Source: Trueperella abortisuis
GTDB lineage: Bacteria > Actinomycetota > Actinomycetes > Actinomycetales > Actinomycetaceae
Direction of reading: 5' to 3'
Length of the DNA: 64,000 bases
Assembly: GCF_030811095.1 (NCBI RefSeq)
Contig: NZ_JAUSQL010000001.1
Location: 1,612,001-1,676,000 of the forward strand
Part shown: positions 26,936 to 36,689 of the stretch, piece after piece
Layout of the letters: each line of letters begins with the position of its first letter
How positions within the stretch are numbered: the stretch's first letter is position 1
Made by a program: the position numbers and the translations under genes
The notes under the pieces: generated by a model
The model's input: only the letters and a program-made list of their open reading frames with translations
The model's database searches: none
What the model was told of the DNA's origin: nothing

Positions 26936-27670
26936 CTAGCGGTAAGAGACCAAGGCATGGCTGCTGTACCAGAAATGAGGATGCGTCAAAGCGTAGATCG
27001 GTCCATCCACATCAAACAAATGCTCGTGCAAACACCGAGCATCCTGAACGGGCTCACCTTGCCTAAACAATCGCCATTCCCAGATGTGGCCGTCACTTAC
27101 GTAGCGAGAGTTCGAAAAGAGCTTCAACGCATAATCATCGTACGCTTCATACAGGGCACCCAGCGTTCTCACGTCAACCTTATCAAAGTAGTCAAGGTTG
27201 TTGTCCGGCGTGATGTCGCCATGCGATGCGATGCCGACTGGCCGTCCTGCAATTGCAGTCAATACGTCCAATCCGAAGAGAATTGACTTAGTCGAGTCAA
27301 GCCCCGAGCTTAGGCGCACGTCAACGGGTTCGGCGTGTAGCCCGATCTCATGTCCCATCCGAACTAACTCATGCAAGATCGACAGATTCTCATGGCTTAG
27401 TCCGTTGTACTCATTTGCGTGCAGCCGGATAAAGTACGTAGAGGTGATACCGAGCGAATGTTCCACCCGAGCCATAGCAAGCGCCTTGAGCGGGTTCAGA
27501 TCAATGTCATGACGAAGGACCATCGTCTGCCCATCCAGAGGCTCGCTTCTAGATAACACCTCCTCACATCGCAAAATCGTCCACTTTCGTTCAATCGCGA
27601 ACTCAAGAATTTCTTTCCAATGCTGCAAGGACCTTGCGCACTGTGCCGCTCGCCTTTCCCGTTCGGTCAT
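26936..27670 (-). CDS. Polysaccharide-deacetylase-like protein (NodB fold)
   Basis: A 244-residue protein. VLRHDIDLNP (51-60) holds the NodB-type catalytic pair of aspartates (Asp55, Asp57) and GHEIGLHAE (106-114) gives one of the zinc histidines; the second half of the usual H-x3-5-H motif is changed. THPHFWY near the C-terminus matches the closing active-site loop. There is no signal peptide, so it acts in the cytoplasm, probably removing an acyl group from an intermediate instead of from cell-wall polymers. The altered metal site leaves room for a different function. Confidence 0.72.
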   Translation of the reverse strand: MTERERRAAQCARSLQHWKEILEFAIERKWTILRCEEVLSRSEPLDGQTMVLRHDIDLNPLKALAMARVEHSLGITSTYFIRLHANEYNGLSHENLSILHELVRMGHEIGLHAEPVDVRLSSGLDSTKSILFGLDVLTAIAGRPVGIASHGDITPDNNLDYFDKVDVRTLGALYEAYDDYALKLFSNSRYVSDGHIWEWRLFRQGEPVQDARCLHEHLFDVDGPIYALTHPHFWYSSHALVSYR

Positions 27671-27682
27671 AATACGTTCCTC

Positions 27683-28333
27683 CTAGACGTCGGGATCGAG
27701 AATTCGTAAGCTTTCTTGTTTAACGCGTTCCCAGACTTGACTTTGACTGCAGGATGCATCAATACAAACCGCGTCTTGGACCAAAAGGCCGTACGTCTCA
27801 GCTATTCGACTCTGATATTCAACATAGTTCTCCTCCACTGTTCCTGTGTTTAGGAAGTCACTCCCACTAACATAGCCTTGCATGCTCCGTTCCGTTCTTA
27901 GCCTACGCTCGAGAGACACTTGAGGTGCGGCTTGAAAGAGGAAGGTAAGATCCGGTCTTGGGCCGAGCGCAAGTAAGCCTTGGATCACGGTCTGATCCCA
28001 TTCAACGCCACGGACAAGTCCTCGAGCGACCGCGGTGTATAGGTATCGATCCGCGATCACATGAACGCCGGACCGCCATAAGGGTTCGATCTGCCCGAAC
28101 CATCGCTCCGCAAAGTCGGCCAATTCCAATAGCGTCAGTACGCTTCCGTGCAAGCGGCCGGCGATGCGTTGTTCTAGCATCCACTCTGATAACAGAGCAG
28201 ACGAGTTCCAGGAGGTGCAGACATGCTCGATACCCCTGCGCGCCAACTCAGCAGACAAGTTCCTAATCTGCGTTGATTTTCCAAGCGAATATATGCCTTC
28301 AAATACAATAATTCGACCCTCCATGTACCTCAT
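27683..28333 (-). CDS. Thymidylate-kinase-like P-loop kinase
   Basis: A 216-residue protein. The P-loop GIYSLGKST (13-21) follows FE, as in Tmk, and DRYLYTAVA (95-103) matches the DRY motif that positions the nucleoside monophosphate. The typical Tmk lid Arg motif is replaced by ERRLRTERSM. Its ATG overlaps the previous stop. A dedicated kinase in a sugar operon could make dTDP for a nucleotide sugar, or phosphorylate an unusual nucleoside-like product. Whether the substrate is dTMP is not decidable from sequence. Confidence 0.75.
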   Translation of the reverse strand: MRYMEGRIIVFEGIYSLGKSTQIRNLSAELARRGIEHVCTSWNSSALLSEWMLEQRIAGRLHGSVLTLLELADFAERWFGQIEPLWRSGVHVIADRYLYTAVARGLVRGVEWDQTVIQGLLALGPRPDLTFLFQAAPQVSLERRLRTERSMQGYVSGSDFLNTGTVEENYVEYQSRIAETYGLLVQDAVCIDASCSQSQVWERVKQESLRILDPDV

Positions 28334-29136
28334 CTCACCTCAACATCAGCGAATAGGCCTTCGAAAGAGATCAGTCCCTCATAGTACATATTTAGATACT
28401 TGAATGGTGTGCTCGAGAGTTTCGACGATAGGAGCGATCGAGCCTCCGACTCTCCACTGAAATCTATGCGGTATCTCGTTCGAACATCGACGCACCCTAC
28501 ATTCGGGAGATAACTCATGTGGTATCCAAGTAGACCGGCGGCGGTAGATATCGCCTGAGTGAGGTACCAATCTCCACGCGGGAACGGGCGCAAGTATTCA
28601 GCTATCTCAGTGAGGCCGTCTGTGTGCATGGTCAAGTTTCCAAGTTCGCCATATACCCCTGCGACCAACTCCGGACTTAGCCCTTGCTGCATCCATCTAT
28701 TCTCGAGTGCAACACGCTCGGTTTCAACGAGATCCGCCCAGTCGACACCGGTCCGTCCTTGCATATGCTCGTGATTACGAAATCTTAACCGCCGAGCAAA
28801 CGTAATATCATGCCTTCTTGTTACATGGGCTACCATGCGCAGGTATCCGGTTGTTGGAATGCTTAGCGCATCTCCAATGGTCGCCGTACGGTCAGGATAT
28901 CTCGACTTAAGGGACGCGATAAACTCCCATAGACTATCGCATTCGACATTTCTCACGTTGTCGTAGCGGCTGCCAATAGGTTCGTATTTTGATGGCCTGA
29001 CATGAACAACTATCACCTCTCCCGCCGCCTGGCTAGCTTCTCGCACCCAATGCGGCAGCGTAGCGTCAATTGTTGTGGACTCACCTAACGCGGCTGCCGT
29101 TATCGGATATATACAGAGTTCGTGATCGGTGGTCAT
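28330..29136 (-). CDS. Unknown protein of the sugar operon
   Basis: A 268-residue protein that I do not recognise. I chose the ATG at 29136 because it overlaps the upstream stop as ATGA; a longer frame is an artefact. The first third alternates strands and helices (EVIVVHVRPSKYEPIGSRYD), giving a Rossmann-like impression. RLRFRNHEHMQGRTGVDWAD and GNLTMHTDGLTEIAEYL are the most distinctive stretches. No transmembrane segment or classic catalytic motif is seen. Overlaps at both ends show it belongs functionally to the operon. Confidence 0.65.
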   Translation of the reverse strand: MTTDHELCIYPITAAALGESTTIDATLPHWVREASQAAGEVIVVHVRPSKYEPIGSRYDNVRNVECDSLWEFIASLKSRYPDRTATIGDALSIPTTGYLRMVAHVTRRHDITFARRLRFRNHEHMQGRTGVDWADLVETERVALENRWMQQGLSPELVAGVYGELGNLTMHTDGLTEIAEYLRPFPRGDWYLTQAISTAAGLLGYHMSYLPNVGCVDVRTRYRIDFSGESEARSLLSSKLSSTPFKYLNMYYEGLISFEGLFADVEVR

Positions 29137-30401
29137 ATGCGCTCCAAGGCCTTCGTCAAGATTGTCTTTCGGGCTACCAGAACGACCATGACGAGGTATG
29201 CGAAAGCGGCAATGCAAGCAACTACTCTCGGTCCCCAAATTGCAGCAAAAATGCCTGATGCTACAGCGGCCGAGAGCATTCCTGCCGTTTCAATTGCGTC
29301 CGATAGACTTGTGACACTCGTTAGGTCTCTGAGATCCAAGGCTTTCTGCCGATGGGTGGTGATGAGAACGTCAACGACAAGCCCGAATGCGCCGGACCCT
29401 GCCGTGAACAGACAAGCTCCAACAATATGTGCGGTACTGTCTCCAAGCACCATCAGCATGAGTCCACTCAAGCAAGCGACACCAAACGGTATCGCGGCAG
29501 ACATGCTCCTTTTCAAGCTCTCATTGCCCTTGGCTCGCCAAGAGCAGAATGATGCCGCGATGAGATATCCCACTCCTCCTGCACTGTAGACAATGCCATA
29601 TTCTATCGAGGTCGCCCCGAAGTCTGCGATCAGTATGACCGGAAGAATTGTCATGACTAGTCTGCGGCAAAACGTGATCAATGCGGGTGCCAGTAGGCCT
29701 GCGATCACTCCTTGAATGGACGCCCATCTTGTCAGGGTTGTTCTTGCTGCAACGTAGTGCCCGCGTAACGATGGTCGGCAGCGTCCCGTGGCTTCCGTAG
29801 CCGCGTGTTCAGACTCGTGACGATCGACGTTGCTCCCGCGTAGTATCCGCAGGAACACCAGAGCAGAAGCTAGAGATGCAAGAGCATCAACGAGGAATAG
29901 CCGAGGCGCCTCGACCATAACGACTAGAGCGCCAACGAGCGAAGGGCCAAGAATCGACGCAGTAGATTGCACCAGGTTTCGGCGACCATTCAGAATAAGA
30001 TAGTCGTTATCTGACTTTGCGACTTCTGTGACGGCAACGACAATTCCGACCGAATATGTCGACGAAACCAGCGTTACAAGCAGGTATAATAGGACTACGG
30101 TAGCGAGAGGCCACCCTTGGAGTGTCGCGGCCCACACGCAGATTAGGCATGCCATAGTAATTAGGCATCCTCCGACCGCCAGCTGTACTGTCCTGATCCT
30201 CCTTGCAATGTAGGCCGTAATGGCCGACGCAATCATTGCAGTGACGGACGCCACGGTACTAATGGCGGCGAGATCTCCAGCACTCGCGCTGTATATTTTT
30301 ACGAGCACATAAGGCACGAGTATATAAGTGAATTGACGCCCAAACTCGCTTAATGCTTGTTCGGCGAGCAAGAAGACTTGTCCGCTTTCTCTATACGCCA
30401 T
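29133..30401 (-). CDS. MFS transporter, likely exporter of the locus product
   Basis: A 422-residue major facilitator with about 12 helices. I prefer the ATG at 30401 (MAYRESGQ) because GGCGGAG lies eight bases upstream; another ATG 27 bases earlier has no such site. The loop 2-3 motif is degenerate (YIARRIRTVQ) and the middle of the protein has NGRRNLVQSTASILGPSLVG, similar to MFS exporters of natural products. It is the first gene of the seven-gene operon, behind a strong promoter. Export of the finished compound, or self-resistance, is the likely role. Confidence 0.78.
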   Translation of the reverse strand: MAYRESGQVFLLAEQALSEFGRQFTYILVPYVLVKIYSASAGDLAAISTVASVTAMIASAITAYIARRIRTVQLAVGGCLITMACLICVWAATLQGWPLATVVLLYLLVTLVSSTYSVGIVVAVTEVAKSDNDYLILNGRRNLVQSTASILGPSLVGALVVMVEAPRLFLVDALASLASALVFLRILRGSNVDRHESEHAATEATGRCRPSLRGHYVAARTTLTRWASIQGVIAGLLAPALITFCRRLVMTILPVILIADFGATSIEYGIVYSAGGVGYLIAASFCSWRAKGNESLKRSMSAAIPFGVACLSGLMLMVLGDSTAHIVGACLFTAGSGAFGLVVDVLITTHRQKALDLRDLTSVTSLSDAIETAGMLSAAVASGIFAAIWGPRVVACIAAFAYLVMVVLVARKTILTKALERI

Positions 30402-30511
30402 AGCACTATCTCCGCCGTCGCATTTCAAATCACAATCGCCGGACGGAGAGCGTCTCGTCGGCTACGGCAGAAACCTGGCGACGGTGCCAAGTTGTGCATG
30501 CCCTAATTGAC

Positions 30512-30539
30512 AGCATACATGATTCATATCACTTGTCAA
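30512..30539 (-). promoter_or_regulatory. Strong promoter of the sugar operon
   Basis: On the minus strand, consensus TTGACA (30534-30539) and TATGCT (30512-30517) are separated by 16 bp in an AT-rich stretch. It reads leftward and lies about 110 bp before the MFS start, leaving a leader of roughly 100 bases. Confidence 0.7.
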
Positions 30540-30699
30540 CGGTTCTTGGTGCCCGGTCTCGTCGAGCAAGCAAGGGGCATCCGTGCCCTATCTGGGCTCG
30601 AGCGCCTGGTGTCTGCGGACAGACCGGAGCTTGCCTCGATACCCTCGACTGAGAGTTGTTGTATATAGGCGACTCAGCGTTCTGCGTCGTAGGCCAGAT

Positions 30700-31080
30700 G
30701 GATGCAGGTCATATCCTCTTCCAGTAGCGGTCTGAGATCTTGAGGACTTCGAGGTTGTCGTCGTCAATCACAACATGTCCTGCGATGTGGCAGTTCAGGG
30801 ACCTATTCCAGTCTGGTGTAGGACTGGCGGTGGAGGGCTGTCTGGACCGCATGGGTAGCTTGGCTCTTGCTCAGCCAGAACTGCCTGAGTGCTCGCCGTC
30901 AGTTGCCGTGTCAGCGCTAATGCGGCCTGGAGGGCGGCGATGTCAATCTTGCCGTCGGTAAGTGCCGCGGGCACGAGGTGTGCGAGCTTGCTTCCGATAG
31001 CCTGTTTGCAGGATCGCGTGTGGGGAGGCCGTTGGAGGTCCTTCAGTCTTCGGTCCTCCGCCGCTTGTTAGGACTGTTAC
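30700..31080 (-). pseudogene. Remnant resembling the N-terminus of a type III DNA methyltransferase (Mod-like)
   Basis: Leftward frames give LVPAALTDGKIDIAALQAAL followed, after a frame change, by HVVIDDDNLEVLKISDRYW and a stop. Both resemble the opening of Mod-type methyltransferases (xxAFTDGKID..L then xLxIxGDNLEVLKIL, just before the missing DPPY motif). The rest is gone. The neighbouring RloC-like cassette suggests this spot has collected defence genes. The identification rests on two short blocks only. Confidence 0.4.
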
Positions 31081-32761
31081 GCAACGCTCTGGGATAGTTG
31101 CGACTGTCACCGTGTCAGGGGTGCCCCCCCCTTTGACCGGTCATCATCTCGAAGTGCTGGCCTTGCCCCATAGCTTGGAAGATCGTTTCGAAGGCAAGCC
31201 TGCACTGGGGTTCGTTGAGTTCGGTACTGGCGTAGACATCGTCAAAGGCTGAAACACCGAGGTTAGTGTCCAGGCGGGCGAGGAGTGCTTGCGCGTGTTG
31301 CAACGCTGTCGCATCTTCACTGCCATCAGGCAGTCGGGTGATGAAGCGATCCCGATTGACTTCCAATATCTGACTGGTAAGGCTGTGCGCGCTGTGGCCG
31401 GTGATGTGGAGGAAGTAGTGGTCCAGGATCCTCTGACAAATCGCAAGCAATGCGTGTGGACTTGTGACTTCCTGGTATTCCTGCCACATGGCGGCGTACG
31501 CGTTCATCACTGGCGAGTAGTTCTCCAGTTCTGTCGGCGCGGTTGCCGACTGCCGCACGCAAGCGTTTACCGTGGACTGGTTGTTTTTCTTGGTCAGGTG
31601 GAACAACGAGACATATCGGTAGTCCTTGACGCGCGTGCGGCTGACCGCGTCCATGAAATATGGGTTGTGGCTCAGGATGAACATTTGCTCAATCAGGCTG
31701 TCGTCTGGTCCACGATAGGTTGGGTTCGCGAGGTTGGAGCAGTCGCTAATGAGCCCTCGCACCAGCGAGGCCACGATATCGAGGGCATCCGTATCCAGGC
31801 TGGATACAGGGTCATCGATAACGACCACAGCCTTGCTCGCCGTACTAGTAGGCTGAGTACTTCCTTGGAGAAGGAAGTAGAAGTAGAGGAAGGCGATGAA
31901 GTTTTGTTCGCCTTCGGATAGTTCCTGCGCGATATTGCCACTGTCACGGACGACCTGGTAGTTGCCGTTGTGGCTTGGGTGTGCGATCAGGCGGAATCCT
32001 TGGAAACCTGACCGACGCAGGTGTTCGTTGATCCGGTTCATAACCGCTGTGGTGTTCACGGCGGTCTCTTCAAGCCGGTGGATGTCCCTCAGAGCGTTGC
32101 TAGCTCGCGTTTTCGCATCTTGCTCGAGCGCGCGGGCTTTGCGTTGCTTCTCGGTTAGTTCATCTTTTTCTTCGGTGTAGCGGCGGATCTGCTGGTCAAG
32201 CATATGGGCGACGACCTGACCGGCTTTCACTTCGCATTCTTGTCTGCGGGTTTGTTGATTGGCGACAGTGGCGTTGTGTTCTGAGATCGCGGCGTTGATC
32301 GTGCTGACAGTGTTACGGACCTGGTCCACCAGCTCTCCGAGAGGCTGGAGCGTCACAGTGGTGCTGGGGGCGTTGAGCTTGTTGTCGATCTGATTGAGAT
32401 TGCTGCTGAGTCTGTCTTTGATAGCGGTGACAAGGGTGTCGTAGGTGCTTAGGTCAGCCTGCTCTGGCATGGGGCCCAGATCGCGTGAAAGCGGCATCCG
32501 CTCTATCGCTGCGGTTGCTTGCTTGTAGGTGCGGCTAAAGGTGTCCAGGGCTTGGATTTTGCGGTCGTATTCGGTGTCGAAACAGGCTTTGAGGGTCTGT
32601 TCGAAGTCCGTGGGCAGGGTCTGCTGGCAGTAGGGGCAAGTAGTTCCGGCGGTCTGGGAGTAGTGGGCGTGGCCGTGGCGCACCCAGTCCGCCGCGTTCA
32701 GTTTCGATAGGAAACGCGCATACTCGCTTTCAACGCTGCTGACGATCGGCTCAGACAAAAT

Positions 32762-34204
32762 GAGCTTGTCAAGTTTGTTGTGTATGAAGAGGTTGTTTTA
32801 TAGGTAGGGGTTCATGCGGTCGGGGTAGGCCGCAGCTAGTTGGGCCAGGGCCTGTTTCCAGTTCGTTGTCACCTGCCCTTCGATTAGTCGACCCGCGCCT
32901 TTACGCTCTGCGGCGGCTTTGCCTTGGTCTTTGGCTCGCTGACGGGCTCGGGTGTCTTCGATATCGCAGATGGCTAGCCATAATAGTTTGACCACCGCCT
33001 CATCGGTAGGGAATTGGCCGCGATTCTTCGTCACCTTACGCAGCTGATAGTTCAACGACTCTATAGCGTTAGTCGTGTAGATGACCTTGCGTAACGCGGG
33101 TGGGAACTGTAAAACGGGGTGAAGCGCTCCCACGCGTTTTCCCAGGTCGCAACCGCTGAGGGGTATTTTTTACCGAGGTTAGAAGCAGCGAAGGCCTCGA
33201 ACGCGCTGCGAGCTGCCTGCTCGCTAGAGGCAGTGTACATCGTCTTCAACGAGGCCGAGACGGCCTTGCGATCCTGGTAGGCCACGAACCGATTCGCGGC
33301 CCGGATCAGATGAACAACACAGGTTTGGACCAGCGAGTTAGGCCAGGTGGCCTCGATAGCCTCAGGCAAGCCCATCAGCCCATCACAGCACACGATCAGC
33401 ACATCGCGAATACCCCGGTTAGCCAGCTGGGCACACACGGAAGCCCAAAATGACGCTCCTTCATTATCGTCGACCCAGATACCCAGCACGTGCTTGATAC
33501 CCTCCAAATCGACTCCCACCGCGATATGAGCAGCTTTAGAGCGCACTCGGCCTTGATCACGGACCTTAACCCGGATCGCATCAAGATAGATCACCGGGTA
33601 GAACTCTTCCAAGGGACGCTCCTGCCAGGTGGTCACCGACTTTAAGACCGCGTCAGTAATAGTCGAAATCGTCTCATGCGACAGCTGCGTCCCGATCGTT
33701 TTAGCTAAATGATGCTGGATATCACGGATCGTCATTCCCCCGGCATACAGGCTGATAATCATCTGATCCAGCCCACCGAGGCGCCGTGACCCCTTCGGCA
33801 CCAGCCTAGGGGTAAACGAGCCTTCACGATCCCGAGGAATCGTTAACTCAATATCCCCAACCTCGCTCGCCACAGTCTTGGTATACGAGCCGTTACGCGC
33901 ATTAACAGGCCGATCCGTTTCAGCCTTAGCCTGCCGATCGCGAGGCTCATATCCCACGTGTGAGGTCATCTCAGCTTCCAAGCCGCGCTCCAAGGCTTCC
34001 TTAATCAGCGCCGGGATCATACCCCCATCACCAGTCAGCTCGATCTGGCCCGAATCAATGCGAGCAAAAAGATCGTCTAAAGCACCACTAGCCTTCAGCT
34101 CAGCAACAACATCAGCGCCAGCCGGGCGGGTCTTCTCATCACGTGTCATAGTCATAATCGAATCCTTTCATCAGATCCTCATACACAAACAATCTGACAC
34201 GCTC
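32762..34204 (-). mobile_element. IS256-family insertion sequence, 1443 bp
   Basis: Imperfect terminal inverted repeats: GAGCTTGTCAAGTTTGTTG on the left and GAGCGTGTCAGATTGTTTG (reverse strand) on the right, with the similarity continuing into GTGTATGA. It is flanked by the perfect 8-bp duplication GACAAAAT (32754-32761 and 34205-34212), the normal outcome of IS256-family transposition. A truncated relative of the same end occurs at 13179. Confidence 0.92.
32798..34155 (-). pseudogene. IS256-family (mutator-type) transposase with a one-base frameshift
   Basis: The first frame (34155 to about 33110) gives 350 residues including IYLDAIRVKV (catalytic Asp region), GIWVDDNEG, ADRGI-like ANRGIRDVLIVCCDGLMGLPEA, and CVVHLIRAANRFV. 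The second frame continues with LQFPPALRKVIYTTNAIESLNYQLRKV, in two parts, the region with the last catalytic Glu. The break lies at a run of four A (33111-33114, plus strand); a fifth A would restore a normal transposase of about 450 residues. So the element has lost self-mobility, unless a sequencing error or ribosomal slippage explains the run. Confidence 0.85.
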
Positions 34205-34853
34205 GACAAAATCGTCTCATCGGGGGTGTGCACCTCGATGTCATCTAGCATGCGGCATTGAGTGGCGCTGCTGTCATGGGCGAGGCGGTACTGCGCGAGA
34301 AGCGCCTTGAGGTCATGGTCGACTGACGTGGTCTGAGCGAGCACGTAGTCAGCGAACTTTTGTTTGCTGCCGCGTACCCCATTAAACGCAAATGGCATCT
34401 GTAAGCGCAGATCCTGTGTGACGCTCCAGCACTGTTCTTCAAACGCTGAGCGCAGTTGGGTGAGTTTCTTCCCAATCTCGATTGCTTCCTGCCCAAGCGC
34501 TTCAGCCTCATCATCGGCCTGCTGCTGTTTTGTGCGTAGCTCAGCGACTTGCCGGTTGATTTCATTGTTTTCCTCGCCCAGGGTGAAAACACCGGCAAGC
34601 CCATCAAGTCGGCTGATGTTACGGCTAATGAAGTCCCGGTTGAACACTCGCACCGGCATGCCGGCCTGCGCGCTTCCACCGTGCCATGTCACGCCTGAAC
34701 CCTCACCTAGCACCCTGGCGATAGTGCTCTTACCAGTCCCGTTCTTGCCGAAGATGAAGTTAATGTAGGTAGGCCTGATTTCCTGGCCGGTGAAGGTGGC
34801 CTGGTTGAGAGTGATGCGCTCGATGGCGGCGGTCATCTTGTCACTGCGAGCGC

Positions 34854-35054
34854 TCATTGTTTGGCCTCCAAGTCCAGTCGCCCTTCACGCACCCACCGGT
34901 CCACTTCAGAGAGCTTGAACTTGTACATCTTGCCGACCCGGTAGGCAGGCAAAAGCCCATCTTTGATCCAGTTACGGATGGTGTCCTTACTGACCGTCAG
35001 ATGATCAGCGACTTGTTCTAGATTCACCCAAGGTTCGTTGACGTCGTTCGTCAT
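34854..35054 (-). CDS. Excisionase/MerR-type helix-turn-helix protein
   Basis: A 66-residue protein from ATG 35054, which overlaps the preceding stop. The sequence WVNLEQVADHLTVSKDTIRN then WIKDGLLPAYRVGKMYKFK is the classic excisionase/HTH_17 fold. Its stop overlaps the start of the ATPase gene. In a four-gene overlapping operon it could be a DNA-binding subunit of the complex or the regulator acting on the repeats at 36690-36739. Confidence 0.85.
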   Translation of the reverse strand: MTNDVNEPWVNLEQVADHLTVSKDTIRNWIKDGLLPAYRVGKMYKFKLSEVDRWVREGRLDLEAKQ

Positions 35055-35704
35055 GATCTGCCTCCCCACAGTGCCTTGGCGAGGCCCTTCATCGGGGCGC
35101 TTGCAGCTCCCAGAACACCCAGGAGATCCACGTTCTTCAGGGCCCAGTGCGTCTGGTTGAGCTCGTTGAATCGGCTATTGCCCCACAGGTCCAACTCTTT
35201 GAGCAGATCGTTGATCACCTGTTGCGGGACGGTATCGATCGCGAAGCACTCCACACGAATGCCTGAGCGAAGGATTCTCACGTCGGTCAGGAATCCAATA
35301 CGCGCTATCTGTTCCTCGCTAGCGCTGCCATAGTTATCGTTTTCTGCCGCAACAAGCACCGGAAATGTTCTGAGCTCGTCGATAGCTTCTTTGGTCAGCG
35401 CAGCAAACCGTGCAACGAGCTGCTCAACCGTCGAGCCAGTGGACAGTACACGGTCGCTACGCAGCGTGATGCTCCCATGAAGGTTTGAGTATTCGACCTC
35501 GCCGACGATGAGGTGGTAACACTCCGCGCTCAAACACGACGGAAATGCGATCTCTTTACCGCTGCCGCTGGCCATCTGAAAGAGGTTGAGGGTGGCGACT
35601 TGATTGATCTGCACACTGTTGTCGCCACTTTGCGCCAATGCAGGCTTCTGACCTTGTACAGCCTGAGTGTTGCTCGATGGTGAGGTGACATCACGGGTGG
35701 TCAT
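35051..35704 (-). CDS. Unknown component of the defence-like operon (GDNSVQI motif, N-terminal)
   Basis: A 217-residue protein starting at ATG 35704, overlapping the previous stop. Near residues 27-43 it has SGDNSVQINQVATLNLF, which resembles the C-terminal end of its upstream neighbour (FGANSTQIGHLDTLNI). The rest is soluble, mixed alpha/beta, with VLVAAENDNYGSASEEQIAR in the middle. I recall similar NSxQI tags in multi-component ABC ATPase conflict systems, where partners share such motifs, but no specific family name can be given. Confidence 0.62.
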   Translation of the reverse strand: MTTRDVTSPSSNTQAVQGQKPALAQSGDNSVQINQVATLNLFQMASGSGKEIAFPSCLSAECYHLIVGEVEYSNLHGSITLRSDRVLSTGSTVEQLVARFAALTKEAIDELRTFPVLVAAENDNYGSASEEQIARIGFLTDVRILRSGIRVECFAIDTVPQQVINDLLKELDLWGNSRFNELNQTHWALKNVDLLGVLGAASAPMKGLAKALWGGRS

Positions 35705-36663
35705 GACTGCCCCCACAGGGTGATATTGAGGGTATCGAGATGGCCGATCTGGGTGCTATTCGCTCCGAACTGTTGAAACACGACCTGCTGCACGGTTGGC
35801 TGCTGGGTTGATTCAGGATCCTCATGCGCTGCGGACTGATCTGCGCTGTCGTCGTTATCGTCAAGGATTTCAGCGTCGATCACATCGGTCGAAGCCGTCT
35901 CATCAACATCTGTCTCCACGCGCGGTTCTTTGTCTGCCTCGCTGTGCAGGGTTGCCGCACACTCCGCCCACCGTGTCACGGCTGGACGTCGGGCGGTGTC
36001 TACGTTGACGGCGGCGCGATTGATTCTCCATTGTTGACGGTCGCTGGATCTTGGATAGTGCCAGCGCTTAAAGGTGTCGCGACCGGCACTGTTTGGCAGG
36101 TTTCTAGTGATCGCGAAGTACCACAGTCCGAGGATGAGGGTGTCGAGACAGACTTCGTCGGCTGCTAGTAGTTCTGTCTTTGTGATGGTGTGTCCGTCAG
36201 GAACAACAAAGAGTGGGGTTGAAGCCTCGATGCTGTCGTCCCGGTCTAGCGCGGTGAGCAATGCCTGAACAAGCCACTGTGTCTGATGCTCATCGGAGTC
36301 GATGAAGAAATCGACTACCTCGCTCATCCGCTCAGCGAGCACGGGATAGTCATCGTCAAGCATGCGCGCAAACTTCTCTTGGTGGGCGTCTTCGCGCATG
36401 TCCAGGTAGGCGAATGTTCCCTCACTTTCGAGAACGCATGACTTGTAGTTCGACACGCTCTTACGCATCGCATCCGGATGAGGAAAGTAGGCGTCAGGGT
36501 TGACCAACCGGATGAGGTCCTCGACAAGCCCCAGGTCGGTCAGGCCATCAGACTTACCTTCATAGGAGTCTCGCTTCTTCGAACGCGTGCGGAAGGCAGC
36601 CTTAAGCAAGGCGAGCAAAGTGCCGCCTGTAAGCCGAACATGCGGCTGTTCAAACTGGCCCAT
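35701..36663 (-). CDS. Unknown first component of the defence-like operon (GANSTQI motif, C-terminal)
   Basis: A 320-residue protein starting at ATG 36663 with GGGAG upstream. The N-terminal 200 residues are soluble and helical, with FPHPDAMRKSVSNYKSC and FFIDSDEHQTQWLVQALL. A very acidic linker (DVIDAEILDDNDDSADQ) follows, then the terminal QFGANSTQIGHLDTLNIT. The arrangement of body, flexible acidic linker and small shared tag suggests assembly with the protein encoded next. The operon starts here, behind two 17-bp direct repeats. Confidence 0.62.
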   Translation of the reverse strand: MGQFEQPHVRLTGGTLLALLKAAFRTRSKKRDSYEGKSDGLTDLGLVEDLIRLVNPDAYFPHPDAMRKSVSNYKSCVLESEGTFAYLDMREDAHQEKFARMLDDDYPVLAERMSEVVDFFIDSDEHQTQWLVQALLTALDRDDSIEASTPLFVVPDGHTITKTELLAADEVCLDTLILGLWYFAITRNLPNSAGRDTFKRWHYPRSSDRQQWRINRAAVNVDTARRPAVTRWAECAATLHSEADKEPRVETDVDETASTDVIDAEILDDNDDSADQSAAHEDPESTQQPTVQQVVFQQFGANSTQIGHLDTLNITLWGQS

Positions 36664-36689
36664 GCCTACTCCCAAAAATTCCGAACGTT

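Larger units (their letters stand above)
31115..34857 (-). pseudogene. RloC-like ABC ATPase with CxxC hook, split by an IS256-family insertion
   Basis: The first part (34857 to the IS) has FIFGKNGTGKST (Walker A, about residues 35-45) and a long coiled coil. The second part (to 31115) begins with the remaining coiled coil, a CPYCQQTLP zinc-hook-like motif, then ABC signature-like ELSEGEQNFIAFLYF, Walker B VVVIDDPVSSLD and switch FILSHNPYF. Without the IS and one copy of the 8-bp duplication, the two parts join in one frame of 764 codons including stop. RloC and relatives are DNA-damage-responsive nucleases or ATPases that act in phage defence; the C-terminal region here lacks a nuclease motif I can name. 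The start overlaps the HTH gene as ATGA. Confidence 0.82.
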
